Source of the DNA: Brumimicrobium glaciale
GTDB taxonomy: Bacteria; Bacteroidota; Bacteroidia; Flavobacteriales_D; Crocinitomicaceae
Assembly: GCF_004152935.1 (NCBI RefSeq)
Contig: NZ_SETE01000005.1
Span: forward strand, 365,736 to 429,735
DNA length: 64,000 nucleotides
Direction of reading: 5' to 3'
Positions 56,590 through 64,000 of this stretch are shown piece by piece (position 1 is the stretch's first letter; each line of letters begins with the position of its first letter). Both the position numbers and the translations under genes were made by a program. The notes below the pieces were generated by a model, which was not told the origin of the DNA, searched no databases, and saw only the letters and a list, made by a program, of their open reading frames with translations.

Positions 56590-58254
56590 TTATTTTTTAA
56601 TCAGTAATTTATTTAAAAATATCACAGGTATCATTGCAGTAAAGATAATGAAAAGTGATGGAATTGCAGCTTCCATAACCATTTCATCACTTGCATATTC
56701 GTAAGCTTTCACTGCTAATGTGTCAATATGATAAGGTTTTAAGATTAATGTTAAAGGTAATTCTTTCATAACATCAATAAAAACCAATATCACAGCACTA
56801 AATACTCCTGTTTTTATGAGTGGAAATTCAATTTTAAAAAATGTTTTGAGATTCCCAACACCTAAAACTTTTGAAGAGTCAGGAATAGAATTGTCCACTT
56901 TTAAAGCGGTTGAATCAATAGGATTATAGGCTACAGCTAAGAAACGAACAGCATAAGCATAAAACAACGCAATCAATGTTCCGTTGATAATAAAACCAGA
57001 ATCTATTCCGAAATTAGCGAGTACATTAATTAACCATTTATCCAATGCTAAAGTCGGAATCATTATACCAATAGCAATTACAGCTCCTGGTATTGCATAA
57101 CCTAGAACTCCAACCCGTGACACATTCTTAATGAAACGAAGTGCGCTCCATTTTGAAAAGAAAATCAATAAAAGTGCAAAGAAAACGGTTATAATTGCTG
57201 AAGTAATAGCAATTCCAAAGCTTTGTAAAGAAATCAATAAAAACTGCACATCAAAAACTGTTGATGCCGTTAATGTTGCCCAATAGATTAATTGAAGAAC
57301 TGGTAAAATAAATCCTAAAAGTACAGGAAGAAACACAACTAAAAAGATGAGCCACTTTAATGACTTTGTTGTTGTTTTACGCTGTATTTGCGTGCTATTC
57401 GATTTGGAAGAAGTAAACTTAATTTTTCTCACTTGCCATTTCTCAAACAGAATCAATGCAAAGATAATTATGATTAATAATGCAGATAAATACACTGCTG
57501 TTTCAGGTTCTTCCAATGAAAACCAGGATCTAAAAATACCGGTTGTAAAAGTGTTTACCCCATAATATTTAGCTGCACCATAATCGTTAAGCACTTCCAT
57601 TAAAACCAAAACTAATCCAGCAACAATAGCTGGTCGAGCAAGTGGTAACATTAATTTGAAAAATGTTTTACGTTCGCCAACACCTAACATTTTAGAAGCT
57701 TCAAGTAAATTATTGGCCTGATTCAAGAAAAATGCTCTCGCACTAACGTATACATAAGGAAATAGAGAAATACTCAAAACGAATGCAAGTCCAGCACGAT
57801 TCATAATATCTATTCTAATAAAATCCAAATTGAGCTGACGAAATATTAGATCGAGACTTCCTCCATAATCGAAGATTCCTGCATATGCATAACCAACAAT
57901 ATATGACGGAATTGCTAATGGCAGAATAAGTAGCCATTCCAATTGTTTCCGCATTGGGAAATTAAAGCGGGAAACAAACCATGCCGAAGAAACACCTAAA
58001 ACTAAAACGAGAATACTACAGAATAACACCAAATAAAGTGAGTTCCAAATATATTCTGGTAAAAGATATTTTACAATATGACTCCATGTTTCACCCGGAC
58101 CAGAAAACAACTCTACGCCAATAAAGATAATTGGGAGCGCTAAGAAAATAACGATGGCCAGCGTAAATACTGACCATCTGTTACTGTCTCTTTTAAATCT
58201 CTTTAGCCTTGATTTTAAGGAAAAGGTTTCTCTATTACTTCCAGCCTGCTTCAT
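56590..58254 (-). CDS. Ferric-iron ABC transporter permease (FbpB/SfuB-like)
   Basis: 554 residues from the ATG at 58254, with two fused permease halves of about six helices each; each half has the cytoplasmic EAA-like loop (LLEASKMLGVGERKTFFKLMLPLARP and SKVLGVGNLKTFFKIEFPLI). Joined or double-length permeases are usual for Fbp systems. It overlaps the end of the binding-protein gene by 20 bases. Confidence 0.9.
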   Translation of the reverse strand: MKQAGSNRETFSLKSRLKRFKRDSNRWSVFTLAIVIFLALPIIFIGVELFSGPGETWSHIVKYLLPEYIWNSLYLVLFCSILVLVLGVSSAWFVSRFNFPMRKQLEWLLILPLAIPSYIVGYAYAGIFDYGGSLDLIFRQLNLDFIRIDIMNRAGLAFVLSISLFPYVYVSARAFFLNQANNLLEASKMLGVGERKTFFKLMLPLARPAIVAGLVLVLMEVLNDYGAAKYYGVNTFTTGIFRSWFSLEEPETAVYLSALLIIIIFALILFEKWQVRKIKFTSSKSNSTQIQRKTTTKSLKWLIFLVVFLPVLLGFILPVLQLIYWATLTASTVFDVQFLLISLQSFGIAITSAIITVFFALLLIFFSKWSALRFIKNVSRVGVLGYAIPGAVIAIGIMIPTLALDKWLINVLANFGIDSGFIINGTLIALFYAYAVRFLAVAYNPIDSTALKVDNSIPDSSKVLGVGNLKTFFKIEFPLIKTGVFSAVILVFIDVMKELPLTLILKPYHIDTLAVKAYEYASDEMVMEAAIPSLFIIFTAMIPVIFLNKLLIKK

Positions 58255-59290
58255 CAAAAATCAATACTGCTTTTTTATTATTTTCTCCTAATTTGTTTAA
58301 TCCTAAAGTATCTTCTTTAAAATCTCCCCAAGCTTTAATGTCATTTGTTGGTGCCACACTTTCCAAAATTGGATATTCATAATTCGCATCAGTAAAGATT
58401 TGTTGTGCATCTTGACTCACTAAAAACTCGATAAAACGAATAGCGTTTTCTTTATTCGGTGCGTATTTTGCAACTCCTGCACCACTTACATTAATGTGCG
58501 TTCCTCTACCCTCTTGATTAGGAAAAAACAATCCGATTTTCTTCGCTGTTGCAACTTCTTCAGCATCAGGAGAGTTTAACATTTTACCAATGTAATATGA
58601 ATTCACGATTGCCAAATCACCTTCTCCAGCGACTACGGCTTTTACTTGATCCCTATCAGAACCCTTTGGAGAACGTGCCATATTAGCAACGATTCCTTTA
58701 GCCCATTTCTTAGCTATTTCTTCACCATCATTAGCGATAATCGAAGCCATTAAGGATTGATTATAAATATTAGAAGAAGATCTTACTAATATCTTTCCTT
58801 TCCATTTATTTGACACAAGCTCCTCATAAGTTGATAGCTCTTCTGGCTTTACCCTGTCTAATGAATAAGCAATAATTCTTGCTCTTTTTGTTAAACCAAA
58901 CCATTGATTGTCGACATCTTGCAAATGGGACGGAACAGTTTTTTCTAATATCTCTGACTGAATACTTTGCAACAAACCTTGGTCTTTAGCACGGCTTAAT
59001 CTACCTGCATCAACAGTGATTAAAACATCAGCTGGAGATTGTTTTCCCTCCATTTTCATCTTCTGAATTAACTCATCTGCACTTGCATTTATCACCTTCA
59101 CCTTAATCCCAGTTTGCTCCTCAAACATTTTGAAGATATCTTGGTCTGGTTCGTAATGACGATGCGTGTATACATTAACGACTTGTTCTTTTTGAGTTTC
59201 TTGTACGTTACTGTTGTCCTTTTCTTCATTGTTACTTCCACAAGCTGTAAGTAAGGAAAAAGTAACTACGGCAATTAATATTTTTTTCAT
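58235..59290 (-). CDS. Ferric-iron binding lipoprotein (FutA/FbpA-like)
   Basis: 351 residues from the ATG at 59290; the open frame extends 29 codons upstream, but this ATG begins the lipoprotein signal (MKKILIAVVTFSLLTAC). Type 2 periplasmic binding fold with VNVYTHRHYEPDQDIF, SPADVLITVDAGRLSRA and TSTYYIGKM-like SYYIGKML (the Tyr pair expected to coordinate Fe3+). With the downstream permease and ATPase it forms an iron importer. TATATTTG (59310-59317, minus strand) lies just before the start. Confidence 0.9.
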   Translation of the reverse strand: MKKILIAVVTFSLLTACGSNNEEKDNSNVQETQKEQVVNVYTHRHYEPDQDIFKMFEEQTGIKVKVINASADELIQKMKMEGKQSPADVLITVDAGRLSRAKDQGLLQSIQSEILEKTVPSHLQDVDNQWFGLTKRARIIAYSLDRVKPEELSTYEELVSNKWKGKILVRSSSNIYNQSLMASIIANDGEEIAKKWAKGIVANMARSPKGSDRDQVKAVVAGEGDLAIVNSYYIGKMLNSPDAEEVATAKKIGLFFPNQEGRGTHINVSGAGVAKYAPNKENAIRFIEFLVSQDAQQIFTDANYEYPILESVAPTNDIKAWGDFKEDTLGLNKLGENNKKAVLIFDEAGWK

Positions 59291-59309
59291 CTCGTCTCTT
59301 TTTAAAAGA

Positions 59310-59317
59310 CAAATATA
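59310..59317 (-). promoter_or_regulatory. -7 box for the iron ABC operon
   Basis: On the minus strand TATATTTG, 19 bases before the ATG at 59290. No -33 TTG at the standard distance; no Fur-like inverted repeat was identified. Confidence 0.45.
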
Positions 59318-59499
59318 GTAATTTAGAATGGATATGAATAGGGAGATATTGTGAATTGTGAATTGAATTGTAAACATTTAAAAACAAAAATTAAAGCAGG
59401 AACAGCTTATGAATATAATTTAGTAATTCACAAGACAATATTTCTAAAGTCTCGTGATTACAATAAAAATAAGCGGTTGCATCATTATGTAATATTAGC

Positions 59500-59760
59500 T
59501 TATTCAATTAAACAAAATTTAGAACCACTATCAGTCAAATTAAGTCCCCACTTTTTTAACAACGGTTCTTCCAGCTCTTTTTGTCTATACTCATCAGGTG
59601 TCATAATTGGAATACCATAAATTATGGGATAATACCTTTTACACTCTGGACATGTAAATAATCCTTCTATTATTTCTTCGTCTTTTTGCTTGAATATTTG
59701 CAATTCGAGGTGACTCTTATCTTGAGGACAGCAAAGTTTTTCTAAAAATGATGTTTTCAT
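59500..59760 (-). CDS. Trm112-like zinc-ribbon protein
   Basis: 86 residues, last gene of the TPP-controlled operon, overlapping the ThiE-like gene by four bases (ATGA). Trm112/YcaR family features are SFLEKLCCPQDKSHLELQ, GLFTCPECKRYYPIIYGIPIMTPDE. The C-terminal CxxC (Cys37, Cys40) is intact, whereas the first pair is Cys10-Cys11 rather than CxxC, so zinc binding may be altered. In eukaryotes Trm112 activates several methyltransferases; here a methyltransferase heads the same operon, so a partner role is plausible but unproved. Confidence 0.75.
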   Translation of the reverse strand: MKTSFLEKLCCPQDKSHLELQIFKQKDEEIIEGLFTCPECKRYYPIIYGIPIMTPDEYRQKELEEPLLKKWGLNLTDSGSKFCLIE

Positions 59761-60413
59761 TGTATAATTTTATTTAATGTTTGAATATATTTTTGACTTG
59801 CTAGCTTTGGTGAAGGTGAATCTAGTACTCCTGAAATAACAGCCACACCTGAAATACCTAAATTTTGAAGCTGTAACAGATTATCAGATGTTATTCCACC
59901 AGAAACAAATAGAGGAATTCTTGTAATTCTACGTGCTTTTAGAATTGTTTCATGAGTTACGATTTCACACAATCCGGCAGACTTCGATGGGAAAAGTGAA
60001 CAAAAGGAAATATAATCTAATTTGTTTTCTTGGGCCCATTCAATAATTTCAAGAGAATTACTGCATGTTACTCCAATAATCAATTCTCTGTCAATTTCTG
60101 ATTTTAGAAGTTCTAGACTACTTGGAACAATGTCAAAATGAATTCCAGATAGTTCCGTTTCTATAACCAATTCCCATTCTTCATTAATAAGTACCGGAAC
60201 ATTATATTGTTTTGCAATATCAACAACTAGATTTATGAGATTAATTTTAGCAATTTTTCGGAATGTATTAGGCCAATTATTCCAAATCTGTAAGATATCG
60301 ACACCTCCTTCAATGGCACTTTTAAGTTTAGTCAATAAAGTTACTTGTTCAATCGAAGGATCTAAAACCAAATATAATCCACCGATATTTTTTGTATTCT
60401 TATTTGATTCCAT
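59757..60413 (-). CDS. ThiE-like (thiamine-phosphate synthase fold) protein, atypical active site
   Basis: 218 residues. Overall ThiE/TenI barrel: VPVLINEEWELV (72-83), SGIHFDIVPSS, IIGVTCSNSLEIIEWAQ, LDYISFCSLFPSKSAG (132-147), FVSGGITSDNLLQL and VAVISGVLDS. In catalytic ThiE the first block reads QLRxK; here it is LQIWNNW (41-47), lacking the Arg and Lys, and PTxTK is replaced by FPSKS. So normal thiazole-HMP coupling is doubtful; TenI-like or a new activity is possible. It overlaps the HypE-like gene by 14 bases and is under TPP control. Confidence 0.75.
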   Translation of the reverse strand: MESNKNTKNIGGLYLVLDPSIEQVTLLTKLKSAIEGGVDILQIWNNWPNTFRKIAKINLINLVVDIAKQYNVPVLINEEWELVIETELSGIHFDIVPSSLELLKSEIDRELIIGVTCSNSLEIIEWAQENKLDYISFCSLFPSKSAGLCEIVTHETILKARRITRIPLFVSGGITSDNLLQLQNLGISGVAVISGVLDSPSPKLASQKYIQTLNKIIQ

Positions 60414-61458
60414 CTTTCACTGCTTTAAAATAAGCTTGCCAATAAGGATCAATTCCATCAAAAACAAATTCCTTATCAATTCCATTTTCAATTATTCTAT
60501 GTTCATTGATTGTAAATTCTCCAACTACAGTTGCTTTAATTGAATTACTTTCAAGGTGATTAATCAAACATTTTTCATTTCCTTTCTTCACTGACATGAT
60601 CATTGCCCCTGCACCGATACAAAAACGATGATCAATTTCGAATAAGTCCATTATCTTGGTTTGACTATCACCAGTTGGAATGCTATTATTGTAAACTTCA
60701 AAACCACAATTGGAAGCATAAGCCATTTCATAAATAGCTCCTAGAACTCCACCTTCAGTAACATCATGCATCGCATTTAATTCAAAATTACTTTCTAATA
60801 GTTCAGCAGCCAATAAAGCTTCTTTAAGAGATGATGTGTGATAGAAATTCTCACAGGCTTGTTGATAAACTTTTAATCCTAAGTTCTTTTTTATAGTTTC
60901 TGGAAAGCTCATAGCTAAAATAGATGATGAATTTAAAGCTGATTCTTTAGTTACTATAATTACGTCCCCTGGTTTAGCTCCATTACTTGTAATTATTCTA
61001 TCCAAAGGAGCAGTTAGAAACATGGTTCCACCACCCGAAATTACGGAATTTTGACCTTCCAATCTTCCAGTATGTCCACCAGTTATGGAAACACCAATTT
61101 CTTTGCAGTAAAAATGGATATAATTCCAATATTCTTTAAAAGTAGATAAAGAAATATTTGAAGGGAGATTCAAAACAAATTGAGCATACATTGGAGAGAA
61201 TCCTGTTGTTGCCATATCGTTGGCTAAAAGATGAACTGACATCCATGCCGATGCTTTCGTACCAATTGTTGGAATCAGTGAAAGTGGATCACTTGATATA
61301 GCCATTCCTAGATTATTTCCCAAATCGATTACAGAGTTATCAACTCCGAAATTCGGTCCCACAAGAACTTCATCTCTTTGGTGACCAGTTTTTGGAAGTA
61401 ATAATTCTTTGAATGCAGACGAAGTTATTTTACCAGACAAATTATTAAATGCTGTCAT
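60400..61458 (-). CDS. HypE/ThiL-like AIR-synthase-fold protein
   Basis: 352 residues. AIR synthase/PurM superfamily (ThiL, HypE, SelD): VGPNFGVDNSVIDLG (33-47) in place of GDDAAV, ANDMATTGFSPMYAQFVLNLP (79-99, interrupted here for length), TGGHTGRLEG (127-136) and MHDVTEGGVLGAIYEMAY (about 230-247). The GGHT motif and DVTEGG recall HypE, yet no hydrogenase genes occur here and the operon is riboswitch-controlled, so a thiamine-phosphate-kinase-like role is an alternative. Two bases separate it from the methyltransferase. Confidence 0.75.
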   Translation of the reverse strand: MTAFNNLSGKITSSAFKELLLPKTGHQRDEVLVGPNFGVDNSVIDLGNNLGMAISSDPLSLIPTIGTKASAWMSVHLLANDMATTGFSPMYAQFVLNLPSNISLSTFKEYWNYIHFYCKEIGVSITGGHTGRLEGQNSVISGGGTMFLTAPLDRIITSNGAKPGDVIIVTKESALNSSSILAMSFPETIKKNLGLKVYQQACENFYHTSSLKEALLAAELLESNFELNAMHDVTEGGVLGAIYEMAYASNCGFEVYNNSIPTGDSQTKIMDLFEIDHRFCIGAGAMIMSVKKGNEKCLINHLESNSIKATVVGEFTINEHRIIENGIDKEFVFDGIDPYWQAYFKAVKDGIK

Positions 61459-61460
61459 GA

Positions 61461-62192
61461 TTAATCGTTTAACCTAACATAAAGACCAAAAAAATCTCCA
61501 TAAGGTTGATTCCATTCTTGTACTGGAAACCATTTTGGCAAACCAGTAGTTGTCCATTCTATTTTATAGGAACGGCCTTTAAGTGCTTTTTCAATAACAG
61601 CTATTAATGTTTTTGGGGAATAAAAGTTGGCTGTTAAATAAAATGGATTCTTACCAAACACTTCTTGAACTCTTCTTCTTACAACTTTAGGTGAATTACG
61701 ATTCATCATTCCAAAGACGATTCCGTTCTTTCCAACACGAGCAGCTTCTTGAATAACTTTAACAGGATCCTTATAATATTCAAAAGTTGTTACAAATGCT
61801 AATGCATCGAAGGTATTATCTTTGAAAGGCATATAATGAGAATCTGCAAGAACAAGTTCACCTGTAAACAAATGAACACCTTGACCGAGCATAAAAGGAG
61901 AAATATCCGCACCACTAGAATCAATTCCTATCTCATGCCACCATCGTGTAAAACGAGTAGTTCCACATCCAAACTCTAAAAGTGTTTTTACTCTTTCATC
62001 TTTCTTAACTAGACGACCGATGATTTTTTTCTGCCAGACTTCGGCTCGTTTATACCTACCTTCATACCATTGTTCATAGGTGTCTGTATGCTCTCTATTA
62101 AAGAACCACTCTTCTCTGCCTTGCCATTTCTTCAGATCTTGTGTAACAAGATCGAACTTAGCTTCATTAAATTTAATTGGATTCATAGCCAT
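61461..62192 (-). CDS. SAM-dependent methyltransferase heading the TPP-controlled operon
   Basis: 243 residues. After a Trp/Arg-rich helical lead (WFFNREHTDTYEQWYEGRYKRAE), the Rossmann core has motif I LLEFGCGTTRFTRW, motif II GADISPFMLGQG, and FDALAFVTTFEYYKDPVKVI; a late MNRNSPKVVRRR loop follows. Methyltransf_11-type; the substrate is unknown. It is the first gene after the TPP riboswitch (62233-62346), about 70 bases upstream, so its level should fall when TPP is abundant. Start is the ATG at 62192 (MAMNPIKF); a second ATG two codons later is possible. Confidence 0.8.
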   Translation of the reverse strand: MAMNPIKFNEAKFDLVTQDLKKWQGREEWFFNREHTDTYEQWYEGRYKRAEVWQKKIIGRLVKKDERVKTLLEFGCGTTRFTRWWHEIGIDSSGADISPFMLGQGVHLFTGELVLADSHYMPFKDNTFDALAFVTTFEYYKDPVKVIQEAARVGKNGIVFGMMNRNSPKVVRRRVQEVFGKNPFYLTANFYSPKTLIAVIEKALKGRSYKIEWTTTGLPKWFPVQEWNQPYGDFFGLYVRLND

Positions 62193-62232
62193 TTGATTAA
62201 AACAGTCCTAGACTTTATAATTAATAAAATAA

Positions 62233-62346
62233 TATAAAGGGGATGCTTTCAATCAAATTGAAAAGCTATTTACTATCTACGCTGGCATTATCCAGATCAG
62301 ATTGGGTATAATCTCAGCCTAAAATTAATTAAGCACCCCTTATATT
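62233..62346 (-). promoter_or_regulatory. TPP riboswitch (THI element) with switching partner
   Basis: Minus-strand order: GGGGTGC (62339-62333), GGCTGAGA (62319-62312), ACCC (62307-62304) pairing with the first G run as P2, and CTGATCTGGATAATGCCAG then CG (to 62280), the invariant pyrimidine-sensing core. P3 pairs GCTTAA with TTAGGC. Downstream, a hairpin GCTTTTCAAT/ATTGAAAGC (62266-62245) and the segment AAGCATCCCCTTTATAT (to about 62233) are complementary to the 5' end ATATAAGGGGTGCTT apart from two single bulges, so formation of the aptamer and this pairing are exclusive. It controls the methyltransferase operon. Confidence 0.93.
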
Positions 62347-62352
62347 GTAAAT

Positions 62353-62360
62353 CAAATATA
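62353..62360 (-). promoter_or_regulatory. -7 box for the TPP-riboswitch transcript
   Basis: TATATTTG on the minus strand; the start would fall near 62346, exactly where the riboswitch begins. No -33 TTG at usual distance. This implies a unit separate from the transporter gene upstream. Confidence 0.5.
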
Positions 62361-62407
62361 GAAATTTAATTTACATTGATAGATAAACATTAAGTTAAAT
62401 GAAAAAA

Positions 62408-63292
62408 CTAAATTTTCTTAATATTAATCAAAACAACTGCTGATAGAATAATTAATATACCTATCCATTGCAAAACAGATACATCTTCACCTAAAATAAT
62501 AGCAGCACTCATTACAGAAAATGGTATTTCTATACTTGAAACAATACTTCCGAGTCCCGTTCCAATTACTGGCATTCCTTGAGAAAAGAAAATAGGTGGA
62601 ATCATAGAACCAAAAATAGCTAAGAAAATTCCATATTTTACCATATAAAAAATGTCAAATGTGTTTATGATGTCAATATTCCAAAATAAAAGGACTACAA
62701 TAAAACCACCATAAACTAAGTATTTACTTTTTATTATTACATGTGTCTGGTGACCGAGTAAATTAGAAAAGTACATAAACGAAGTAAAACTAACAGCTGC
62801 AAGCATACCAAAAGTGATTCCTAAAGGATGTAAAATAAAACTAGCTTCAAAAACGTTAGCAGCAAGGAGAGTCCCAGTGATTGCGACAAGAGCACCTATT
62901 ATTTTTATTTTACTGTTCTTACCTTTTGTGGATATTAGGTCTACAACAACTCCCATCCAAATTGCTTGCATTAATAGAATAATTCCAACAGAGACAGGTA
63001 CATATTGAATGGTGAGGTAATAAAAACAGCTAGAAAATCCTAAAGTTGTTCCAAAGAGGATCATTTTTAGCTTCAAATTTCTAGAAGGAACAGTATAATT
63101 TGAACCTAGTGTTTTTGATTTACTCACTTTCCAAGCAAGAAAAGCTAAGAATATACTGGCGAAGAAATACTGAGAAAAGGCCAAAAGCGCTGTTCCTGCA
63201 CCTAATTCATTCGCATATTTAACAACAGTTGCAAGAATTCCGTAGCTTAAGGATCCAAACCCAACATATAAAAGACCTGTTTTTTTCGTCAT
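62408..63292 (-). CDS. EamA/DMT family transporter
   Basis: 294 residues with ten membrane helices in two EamA halves (about 5-140 and 150-290). Family segments: VGFGSLSYGILATVVKYANELG, the middle FGTTLGFSSCFYYL and the C-terminal GSIVSSIEIPFSVMSAAIILGE. Such exporters or importers of metabolites are not predictable by sequence. The gene ends about 60 bases before the TPP riboswitch and has no aptamer of its own, so a thiamine link is positional only. Confidence 0.85.
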   Translation of the reverse strand: MTKKTGLLYVGFGSLSYGILATVVKYANELGAGTALLAFSQYFFASIFLAFLAWKVSKSKTLGSNYTVPSRNLKLKMILFGTTLGFSSCFYYLTIQYVPVSVGIILLMQAIWMGVVVDLISTKGKNSKIKIIGALVAITGTLLAANVFEASFILHPLGITFGMLAAVSFTSFMYFSNLLGHQTHVIIKSKYLVYGGFIVVLLFWNIDIINTFDIFYMVKYGIFLAIFGSMIPPIFFSQGMPVIGTGLGSIVSSIEIPFSVMSAAIILGEDVSVLQWIGILIILSAVVLINIKKI

Positions 63293-63524
63293 GATTTAAT
63301 AATAAAAATATTGTTGTATAAATTTCATATTAACTTTTAGGAAGGATGGCTTCGACACACTAAACTACCGATGACATACCAAGGCGTCTGCCATTTATAC
63401 AAAATGGTTTTAACTTAAAGACATCTCAATACATGAGATTTATAAATTTCATCATCTTACTCTCCCATCCGTCACCTGACGGACAGAACAATATACTCAA
63501 GATTAAAAAAACTTTTAACCAAAA
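63293..63524. other. Intergenic region with 5S-like remnant and small palindrome
   Basis: Contains TCTTACTCTCCCA at about 63455-63467, matching the 5S 3' end, and a 6-bp stem TCCGTC-ACCT-GACGGA (63468-63483). No gene is seen. Confidence 0.5.
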
Positions 63525-63558
63525 AAAAACCTCACACAAGTTAATGTATGAGGTTTTT
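63525..63558 (-). terminator. rRNA operon terminator
   Basis: AAAAACCTCA (63525-63534) and TGAGGTTTTT (63549-63558), loop about 14 bases, ten bases beyond the 5S rRNA end; on the minus strand a T run follows. Confidence 0.8.
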
Positions 63559-63566
63559 TATTAAAA

Positions 63567-63677
<111 letters not shown>

Positions 63678-63908
63678 AAATCATTGGAGATTTTAGACTT
63701 ATAAGACAAAAGACATTAGACAAGCGAGGCTTGTTTTATCTTTTGTTGTTAGTCTATCTCCTTAATTTCTTAAGTCTATAAACTAGAGTATAGCTTTTAG
63801 AACATTGATAATAGATCAAAAACATTTACGTTTTTTGTCTAATATCTAATGTCTAGAAGTCTAACATCTAGAAAGAAAATATTGGGTGATTGAAATAGTA
63901 ACAGTAGA
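63678..63908 (-). other. 5S-23S spacer with long hairpin
   Basis: About 230 bases. A nested stem (63695-63755) pairs AGACT, ACAAAAGA and ACAAGC with AGTCT, TCTTTTGT and GCTTGT around loop GAG; it probably serves rRNA processing. No tRNA is present in the spacer. Confidence 0.55.
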
Positions 63909-64000
63909 TAACTATAAGTTTACGGGTTATTAGTACTACTTGGCTTTGACATTACTGTCTTTACACCTATAGCCTATCAACGTGGTAGTCTTCCACGGCC
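63909..64000 (-). rRNA. rrl: 23S ribosomal RNA, 3' end (partial)
   Basis: The minus-strand end ACGTTGATAGGCTATAGGTG and TACTAATAACCCG match the conserved 3' end of 23S rRNA. The gene continues beyond the window. The 3' boundary near 63909 is estimated from the distance in E. coli. Confidence 0.9.

Noticed and set aside
59291..59377. Longer start of the iron-binding lipoprotein (29 more residues)
   Set aside because: It would bury the lipoprotein signal; the ATG at 59290 fits and has a -7 box upstream.
60400..61458. The PurM-fold protein as a HypE hydrogenase maturation factor
   Set aside because: No hydrogenase or hyp genes are nearby and the gene is controlled by TPP.
62408..63292. EamA gene as part of the TPP regulon
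   Set aside because: The aptamer lies downstream of its stop codon, with its own -7 box, so it controls only the genes after it.
63468..63483. TCCGTC/GACGGA hairpin as a terminator
   Set aside because: No T run follows on either strand; the rRNA terminator is at 63525-63558.

Overview
The window is about 64 kb of low-GC chromosome from a member of the Bacteroidota, most likely Flavobacteriales. The evidence is the gliding-motility pair gldF/gldG next to dnaN, a giant secreted protein with a type IX secretion C-terminal sorting domain, a LysM/PBP1 fusion lipoprotein-type gene, S9 and S46 dipeptidyl peptidases, and recurrent TAnnTTTG -7 boxes (the Bacteroidota promoter signature). A Crocinitomicaceae-like placement is only a guess. 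No prophage, IS element, CRISPR array, plasmid gene or recognisable defence system is visible; this is core chromosome with a few accessory patches.

Layout. 1-9.6 kb: an arginase-family enzyme, a lipoprotein, ftsK, lolA-like, then a Wza/Wzc-like capsule or exopolysaccharide export pair and a small outer-membrane barrel. 9.6-10.0 kb: a gap with a degenerate 40-bp tandem repeat. 10-16.5 kb (minus strand): hemF, LysM/PBP1 protein, guaA, purC, phoH. 17-24.3 kb (plus): SAM hydrolase family, ABM-domain protein, gldF, gldG, a DUF4340-like protein, dnaN, a lipoprotein. 24.5-31.3 kb: small housekeeping and regulatory genes (unknown protein, orphan membrane fusion protein, ECF sigma factor, aminotransferase, Nudix hydrolase, DPP4-like peptidase). 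31.6-35.8 kb: the translation cluster rplM-rpsI-rpsB-tsf-pyrH-frr, followed by a G-rich tandem repeat. 36.3-39.5 kb: the T9SS-secreted BNR protein. 39.6-42.2 kb: lipA, OsmC family, NagZ-like GH3.

42.2-43.8 kb holds a compact metal-associated patch: a previously unlisted 35-residue peptide with 12 cysteines (metallothionein-like), a SigZ-type ECF sigma factor with a cysteine tail, and a convergent ZIP transporter. 44.6-46.2 kb carries a SiaB/SiaC-type partner-switch pair followed by coaE. 46.9-51.6 kb has a DPP11-type S46 peptidase and a Wzz/Wzy-like polysaccharide pair. 51.9-55.4 kb has hldD, a lipoprotein with two NPPHGEPGHDC repeats, tig and tRNA-Leu(UAG). 55.6-59.3 kb is a ferric-iron ABC importer.

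59.5-62.35 kb is the most unusual part. A clear TPP riboswitch (minus strand) with its own -7 box heads a tightly packed four-gene operon: SAM methyltransferase, HypE/ThiL-like AIR-synthase-fold protein, a ThiE-like protein that lacks the usual QLRxK active-site segment, and a Trm112-like zinc-ribbon protein. None of the standard thiamine genes (thiC, thiG, thiD) lie beside it. The riboswitch implies a thiamine-linked role, but the reaction is not known to me. A DMT/EamA transporter lies just upstream, and the window ends in the 5S and the 3' end of the 23S rRNA of an rRNA operon on the minus strand.
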